Assembly: GCF_030812475.1 (NCBI RefSeq) | Contig: NZ_JAUSSR010000011.1 | Coordinates: 124,001 to 188,000 of the forward strand | DNA from: Pseudomonas lini | Lineage (GTDB): Bacteria > Pseudomonadota > Gammaproteobacteria > Pseudomonadales > Pseudomonadaceae | Reading direction: 5' to 3' | DNA: 64,000 bases | Shown: piece after piece, positions 60,131 to 64,000 of the stretch | How positions within the stretch are numbered: the stretch's first letter is position 1 | Layout of the letters: every line of letters begins with the position of its first letter | The notes under the pieces: model-generated | The model's input: the letters and a program-made list of their open reading frames with translations, nothing else | Told to the model about the DNA's origin: nothing | The model's database searches: none | Program-made: the position numbers and the translations under genes

Positions 60131-60754
60131 TCAACCCGGAGTAAGACACTCCGGCCCATTCAGCTTCGGATCATTCACCATGTTCGCCAGCACCCGCTCG
60201 CGTAATGCCGTGGGCTCACTGGCAAGCAACGCCTGCAGCCCATGCAGCGGTGTCTCGGGATTGAGCCACGCCTCCTGCCCCGCTGCATCGAGAATCAACG
60301 GCCGACGCTGACTCGCCGCCGGCTGGGTGATCACCGCCGTGCTCAGCCACACCTGTTCCTGCACCGGATAGGCCTCCCAGATCGCCGCAAAAAACAGCGC
60401 CGAGCCCTCTGCCGGGGTCAGCCAGTACGGGCGTTTGCGGGTGGTGCCGCGCCATTCGTAGAAACCGTTGGCCGGTAGCAGACAGCGGCGCACACGCAAG
60501 GCCTCGCGGAACATCGGCTGTTCGGCCACGGTTTCGGCGCGGGCATGGGCCGGGGTCCGGGACAGGTCCGTCAGCCACGGCGGGGTCAGCCCCCAACGGG
60601 CACGGGCCAACTCACGCTGGCCATCACTGCCGGCGCGCAGCATCAACACCGAATCGTTGGGAGAAATATTCCACTGGGCCTGTTGATCGACAGGGAAACC
60701 CGGCAAAGCCGCGAAGGCGGCGTTCCAGCGAAACAAGGCATAACGTCCACACAT
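60131..60754 (-). CDS. SRAP/HMCES (YedK) family abasic-site sensor
   Basis: 207 aa. The protein must start MCGRYALF so that Cys2 becomes the N-terminal residue after Met removal; this Cys cross-links to abasic sites in single-stranded DNA. Other active-site pieces: NISPNDSVLML, WGLTPPW, RRCLLPANGFYEWRGT and the conserved His in PLHGL. Hence ATG 60754, not the earlier in-frame ATG. DNA-repair protection role by family. Single gene; the 229 bases upstream of the M48 gene (59902-60130) hold nothing recognised. Confidence 0.94.
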   Translation of the reverse strand: MCGRYALFRWNAAFAALPGFPVDQQAQWNISPNDSVLMLRAGSDGQRELARARWGLTPPWLTDLSRTPAHARAETVAEQPMFREALRVRRCLLPANGFYEWRGTTRKRPYWLTPAEGSALFFAAIWEAYPVQEQVWLSTAVITQPAASQRRPLILDAAGQEAWLNPETPLHGLQALLASEPTALRERVLANMVNDPKLNGPECLTPG

Positions 60755-60789
60755 GGGGCAGCACAACTCTGGATAAAACGAACACCAGC

Positions 60790-61050
60790 CTAACAGACCA
60801 GTGTGCCGGGAAAACTCTCCGGTTCATCGCCGGACAGTGGCAGCGCCGCATTGTACGCAGTGATCAGTTCCCTGGCGTAGGCAGCCTGATCGTTATCGAC
60901 CGACAGCCCCAGCAGACCGAAGATCGGCAACTCGCCGCTGCCCCCGACCAAATCCCGTCCCACCAGATGCGCCTCGATGCCCTCGCTGGCCAGCATGCCT
61001 TGCAGCAACTCCCCTTCCATCAGGTTTTCCGGCTCGTAGATTCGCTGCAT
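60790..61050 (-). CDS. DUF2007 small protein
   Basis: 86 aa. Family pattern MQRIYEPENLMEGELLQGMLASEGIEAHLVG (1-31) and GELPIFGLLGLSVDNDQA. Described in databases only as putative signal-transducing; no enzyme motif visible. ATG 61050 with AAAAGGGG ribosome-binding site. 13 bases after the CPXCG gene, so likely one two-gene operon. Confidence 0.9.
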   Translation of the reverse strand: MQRIYEPENLMEGELLQGMLASEGIEAHLVGRDLVGGSGELPIFGLLGLSVDNDQAAYARELITAYNAALPLSGDEPESFPGTLVC

Positions 61051-61063
61051 GGCGTGCCCCTTT

Positions 61064-61246
61064 TCATTCGTTTTCGCTGTGAACTTCGAGCAACCATTCC
61101 TGCCCATCGGTCTGCAGGACAAACGTAATGGGGCGGCAACACACCGGGCAATCTTCGATATACGTCTGATCGCCGCCTGACAAATCCAGCACAGCTTCAG
61201 CCTCTTCACCACAATACGGACATTCGTAGCGCTCGGTTTCCAGCAT
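61064..61246 (-). CDS. CPXCG-motif zinc-ribbon protein
   Basis: 60 aa. Two Cys pairs, CPYC at 9-12 and CPVC at 33-36 (plus Cys37), form a zinc ribbon. Otherwise acidic. Function unknown. Upstream partner of the DUF2007 gene. Confidence 0.92.
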   Translation of the reverse strand: MLETERYECPYCGEEAEAVLDLSGGDQTYIEDCPVCCRPITFVLQTDGQEWLLEVHSENE

Positions 61247-61389
61247 CGCGGTCTCCCGGGTAACTTGTGCGTATAATCGCCGGTCTATTTGCAGGGCTAT
61301 TTTTGTCTGGCTGCCTATTCAGACCATGTCCCGTTGGTTTTTCGATCAAAACCTTTACTTACCCTAGCCGTTTCCAACAAGAGAGCATG

Positions 61390-62553
61390 ATGGGCGAATT
61401 CGATGCCATCCGACCTTACGACGATAGCGAAGTCCCGGCAGTGCTGAACCGGCTGCTTGGTGACAAGGCGTTTCTAGATATCCTAATCCACTTCCGCTTC
61501 CCGCGTTATGCCGGAGCCTTCGGCTGGATGCTCAAACCTCTTATAGCTCATCGGCTGCGCCGTGAGTTCGCCGGCGTCAATTCGGTGGCCACATTGCAGG
61601 ACAAAGTCGAGTTCTATGTCGACCACACCATCGAGCGGGCCACCGACGGCGTGACATACACCGGCGTCGAGCAGTTCAAGTCCGGCAGTGCCTATCTGTT
61701 CATCGCCAATCACCGCGATATCGTGATGGACCCGGCGTTCGTCAACTATGCGGTGTACCACGCCGGCCTACCGACACCCCGCATCGCGATTGGCGACAAC
61801 CTGCTGCAAAAGCCCTTCGTCAGTGACCTGATGCGCCTGAACAAGAGTTTCATCGTGCACCGTTCGATCAGCGGTCGGCGCGAGAAGATGGCGGCCTACC
61901 AACTGCTGTCGGCTTACATCAACCACTCGATCCGTAATGATTGCGCCTCGATCTGGATCGCCCAGGCCGAAGGTCGGGCCAAGGACGGGGACGATCGCAC
62001 CGAATCGGCGATCCTCAAGATGTTCCACATGAGCCGCAAGGACGAGCCGTTCGGCGAAGTCATCCGTTCGCTGAACGTCACTCCGGTGTCGATCAGCTAC
62101 GAGTACGACCCGTGCGATCAGGCCAAGGCCCGCGAGCTGTTCATCCGCGCCACCACTGGCAGCTACACCAAAGTGCCGGGCGAGGACGACGTGAGCATCG
62201 CCAAGGGCATCACCGGCTACAAGGGCCGCGTCCATGTGAACTTCGCCGCGCCGATCACGCAGCTGTTCGAAGACACCAAGCAACTGGCGATCGAAATGGA
62301 CAAGCAGATTCTCGGCGGCTACCGGTTATTCCCGGTGCATTACCTGGCGTATGCGCAGTGGAAAGACGCCGACCCGCAATTGCAGGTGCCCAAAGCCACC
62401 GAAGTGTTTGCGACCGATGAATTGGTCAAGGCGCAGGAGGAATGGCAGCGACGCCTGGAGGCATGCCCGGAGGAACATCGCCCGTACCTGGTGCTGCAAT
62501 ATGCGATGCCGGTGCGTAACCAGTATCGGGTCAAGGCGGGATTGCCTTTGTAA
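61390..62553 (+). CDS. PlsC-like acyltransferase
   Basis: 387 aa. Glycerophosphate-acyltransferase-fold protein with the acyltransferase block IANHRDIVMDPAF (His108, Asp114), SFIVHRS, and IWIAQAEGRAKDG (third motif). His-Asp spacing is one residue longer than the common HX4D. No clear TM helix; likely peripheral to the inner membrane, transferring acyl groups in phospholipid or related lipid synthesis. Start is ATG 61390 or 61387 after AAGAGAG; an earlier in-frame start looks non-coding. Confidence 0.88.
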   Translation: MGEFDAIRPYDDSEVPAVLNRLLGDKAFLDILIHFRFPRYAGAFGWMLKPLIAHRLRREFAGVNSVATLQDKVEFYVDHTIERATDGVTYTGVEQFKSGSAYLFIANHRDIVMDPAFVNYAVYHAGLPTPRIAIGDNLLQKPFVSDLMRLNKSFIVHRSISGRREKMAAYQLLSAYINHSIRNDCASIWIAQAEGRAKDGDDRTESAILKMFHMSRKDEPFGEVIRSLNVTPVSISYEYDPCDQAKARELFIRATTGSYTKVPGEDDVSIAKGITGYKGRVHVNFAAPITQLFEDTKQLAIEMDKQILGGYRLFPVHYLAYAQWKDADPQLQVPKATEVFATDELVKAQEEWQRRLEACPEEHRPYLVLQYAMPVRNQYRVKAGLPL

Positions 62554-62572
62554 GATGATGGCTGGATACGAC

Positions 62573-62600
62573 AACGGCGCCCTCGGGCGCCGTTTTCTTT
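62573..62600 (+). terminator. Terminator of the acyltransferase gene
   Basis: 9-bp perfect stem AACGGCGCC/GGCGCCGTT, CTCG loop, short T run (TTTTCTTT). Confidence 0.85.
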
Positions 62601-62625
62601 ATCCGGGATCTTGTGCTTTAACGAT

Positions 62626-62904
62626 CTAGACCTGTGTGCTGATCCACGACACCAGCAGCGCCAATCCCAGGCAAGCAAAGCCGAAGCGGTAGAAAAACCG
62701 GTTCATGCGCAAGGTCGCCCAATCCAGATCGGGTTCTGCGCCGGGATGACGCTGGCGTTGCGCCTCGATGCTCGCCAACGCACGCTGCTCACGACGCCGG
62801 GTCGCATGCAGCAACCAGCTGCCAGGGAAGGCAAACAGCAAGGCCAGCAGGTTGATCAACTTGGCGGGATGGGCGGTAAACAGCGTCATCAAATGCAGCG
62901 ACAT
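62626..62904 (-). CDS. Small two-TM inner-membrane protein
   Basis: 92 aa. Hydrophobic segment about 15-33 (LINLLALLFAFPGSWLLHA), a basic polar loop (RRREQRALASIEAQRQRHPG), and a second segment near the end (YRFGFACLGLALLVSWIS). No family recognised. ATG 62904 follows GAGG at 7 bases. Between convergent acyltransferase and REPs. Confidence 0.75.
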   Translation of the reverse strand: MSLHLMTLFTAHPAKLINLLALLFAFPGSWLLHATRRREQRALASIEAQRQRHPGAEPDLDWATLRMNRFFYRFGFACLGLALLVSWISTQV

Positions 62905-63079
62905 CACGAACCTCGGAAAAATCAGCTGAGGCAGGCGCCGGACCGACGACCGCGGGGCGGATTCTACCGAAAGCCTCCCCTGCCGCGGTGCCCCATGCGA
63001 CAAATAAATCACCATTTGGCAGATTGCTGTTCAGCGCCAGCCTGTCGTCCGCTACCCGCCGAATCCAACACCGCCCCCC

Positions 63080-63162
63080 TGTAGGAGCTGGCTTGCCAGC
63101 GAAGGCGATCTCAAGATCACCGCAAAATCCAGCGTCCCCTTCGCCAGCAAGCCGGCTCCTAC
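63080..63162. repeat. REP doublet
   Basis: TGTAGGAGCTGGCTTGCCAG facing CCAGCAAGCCGGCTCCTACG. With the next element it fills most of the 345-base gap 62905-63249. Confidence 0.85.
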
Positions 63163-63208
63163 GGTGAATAGGGAGTGTCAGTCAGCATCATTGCTGGCTG
63201 TGACGACG

Positions 63209-63235
63209 CCTTCGCTGGCAAGCCAGCTCCTACAG
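63209..63235. repeat. Solo REP half-site
   Basis: CCTTCGCTGGCAAGCCAGCT + CCTACAG, 14 bases beyond the yajG-like stop. Confidence 0.8.
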
Positions 63236-63249
63236 GGGGGCGGCTCACA

Positions 63250-63834
63250 TCATTCGTTGAGAATCTGCCCAATCGACGGATCCTTGAACAGACGCGTCAA
63301 CGCATCGCTCAGCACATCGCTGACCAGCTTGGTATTAGTTTCCTGATTCGGCGCCATACCGAAACGCTGGTCCAGGGACGCACCGTAGCGGCCGCTGTAA
63401 CGGCGGTTGGCGTTCTGCACATCGGAGCGGAAGGTCGCGCCAATGGTCGCCTCCGTCACGTACATGCCTTCCTTGGGCGATTGGTATTTAAGCTCCGCCA
63501 GGGTCACGGTGATTTGCGGCGCATTCATCGCGTTGGCCGTAGGGGTAAAGCCCAGCAAACGCACGGCCGCTTCGGCCTGGGCCTGCAATTTCGGCAGAAT
63601 CTGCGCGCCCTGCACGGTGATCGCGCTGGTCTCGGGATACAAGCCACCGCGGGTGCCCAGAGTTGGCGACGGACGACCGTCCACCACGCGCACCACCACC
63701 GGCTGGCCGCGGCCGACCGGCGCCAGCTGCGTCGTCAGCTTGGGTTCCGGGTTCAGTTGTTGCGGGCTGTGGGCGCAGCCGACCAGGGTCAGACTGGTCA
63801 CAGTCATCAAACCGAACAACAGGCGTTGCAACAT
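63250..63834 (-). CDS. YajG-like lipoprotein
   Basis: 194 aa. Lipobox TLVGC (Cys20). Conserved YajG pattern VVVRVVDGRPSPTLGTRGGLYPETSAI and LTRLFKDPSIGQILNE. Outer-membrane-anchored on the periplasmic side; function unknown. ATG 63834 with GGAG upstream gives a correct signal peptide. The remaining 166 bases of the window show no gene. Confidence 0.9.
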   Translation of the reverse strand: MLQRLLFGLMTVTSLTLVGCAHSPQQLNPEPKLTTQLAPVGRGQPVVVRVVDGRPSPTLGTRGGLYPETSAITVQGAQILPKLQAQAEAAVRLLGFTPTANAMNAPQITVTLAELKYQSPKEGMYVTEATIGATFRSDVQNANRRYSGRYGASLDQRFGMAPNQETNTKLVSDVLSDALTRLFKDPSIGQILNE

Positions 63835-64000
63835 GCTCTTTTCTCCAGAATTCAGGCACAAACAAGCCAGCAGTATAGCGGTGCGCCACTGCAGCGAACC
63901 AGCGCAAAACCATTAAGGAAAAGTCTGACAGATCTTTCAGACAGCGATACCTGTCACTCGCCTGTCATCACTCATACACTTTCACGTCACGATTCAATGC

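Noticed and set aside
59933..60159. Two short minus-strand frames between the M48 and SRAP genes
   Set aside because: Overlap each other in different frames, no ribosome-binding site, no recognisable domain.
1..64000. CRISPR arrays, prophage, IS elements, tRNA genes
   Set aside because: Looked for direct-repeat arrays, integrase/transposase motifs and cloverleaf signatures; none found. The repeated hairpins are REP elements.

Overview
The window looks like chromosomal DNA of a fluorescent pseudomonad (Pseudomonas fluorescens group). Reasons: GC-rich coding with Pseudomonas-type proteins throughout, a complete 16-gene dcw (division and cell wall) cluster in Pseudomonas order, the petABC/sspAB and rpsI/rplM neighbourhoods, and many 'GTAGGAGC..GCTTGC..GCGA' REP hairpins between genes. 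No prophage, plasmid, IS element, CRISPR array or tRNA was seen. Species is inferred from gene content, not from a database search.

Layout. 1-3.7 kb: the 3' half of an RND efflux permease followed by an OmpR-type response regulator and its sensor kinase. 3.9-5.9 kb: a small exported protein and a membrane diguanylate cyclase. 6.1-24.0 kb (minus strand): mraZ-rsmH-ftsL-ftsI-murE-murF-mraY-murD-ftsW-murG-murC-ddlB-ftsQ-ftsA-ftsZ-lpxC. Most junctions from mraZ to ftsQ overlap by 1-11 bases, and the cluster is preceded by a sigma70-type promoter and three MraZ boxes. 24.3-24.65 kb: RNase P RNA (rnpB). 24.7-29.3 kb: rsmI, divergent from lpoA-yraN-gmhA/diaA-dolP (envelope assembly and quality control). 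29.4-34.3 kb (minus): rplM-rpsI, then petABC (cytochrome bc1), then sspA-sspB.

34.5-40.7 kb is the accessory part: a Tas-like aldo/keto reductase, an LCAD-like acyl-CoA dehydrogenase divergent from a DJ-1/AraC regulator, and a nitrilase-family amidohydrolase paired with an internally duplicated membrane protein. The last pair is followed by what appears to be the broken 5' end of an asparaginase gene. 40.9-46.5 kb is housekeeping: zapE, trpS, a hydrolase, zapG (yhcB), an OmpA-type lipoprotein and an MBL hydrolase. 46.6-55.1 kb is a medium-chain fatty-acid module: a MalT-type LuxR regulator, DUF1329 and DUF1302 envelope proteins, and an AlkK-like acyl-CoA ligase. 55.3-64 kb: LysE exporter, 2-hydroxyacid dehydrogenase, rsmC, a manganese (yybP-ykoY) riboswitch driving a TMEM165/GDT1 Mn exporter, an M48 lipoprotein protease, an SRAP protein, two small proteins, an acyltransferase, a small membrane protein and a YajG-like lipoprotein.

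The points most worth following up are the nitrilase/duplicated-membrane-protein/asparaginase-remnant locus, the Mn riboswitch with its hairpin ending at the ribosome-binding site, three REPIN copies of exactly 100 bp, a 76-bp palindrome between petC and sspA, and a SIS protein with a DiaA-like body but GmhA zinc ligands.
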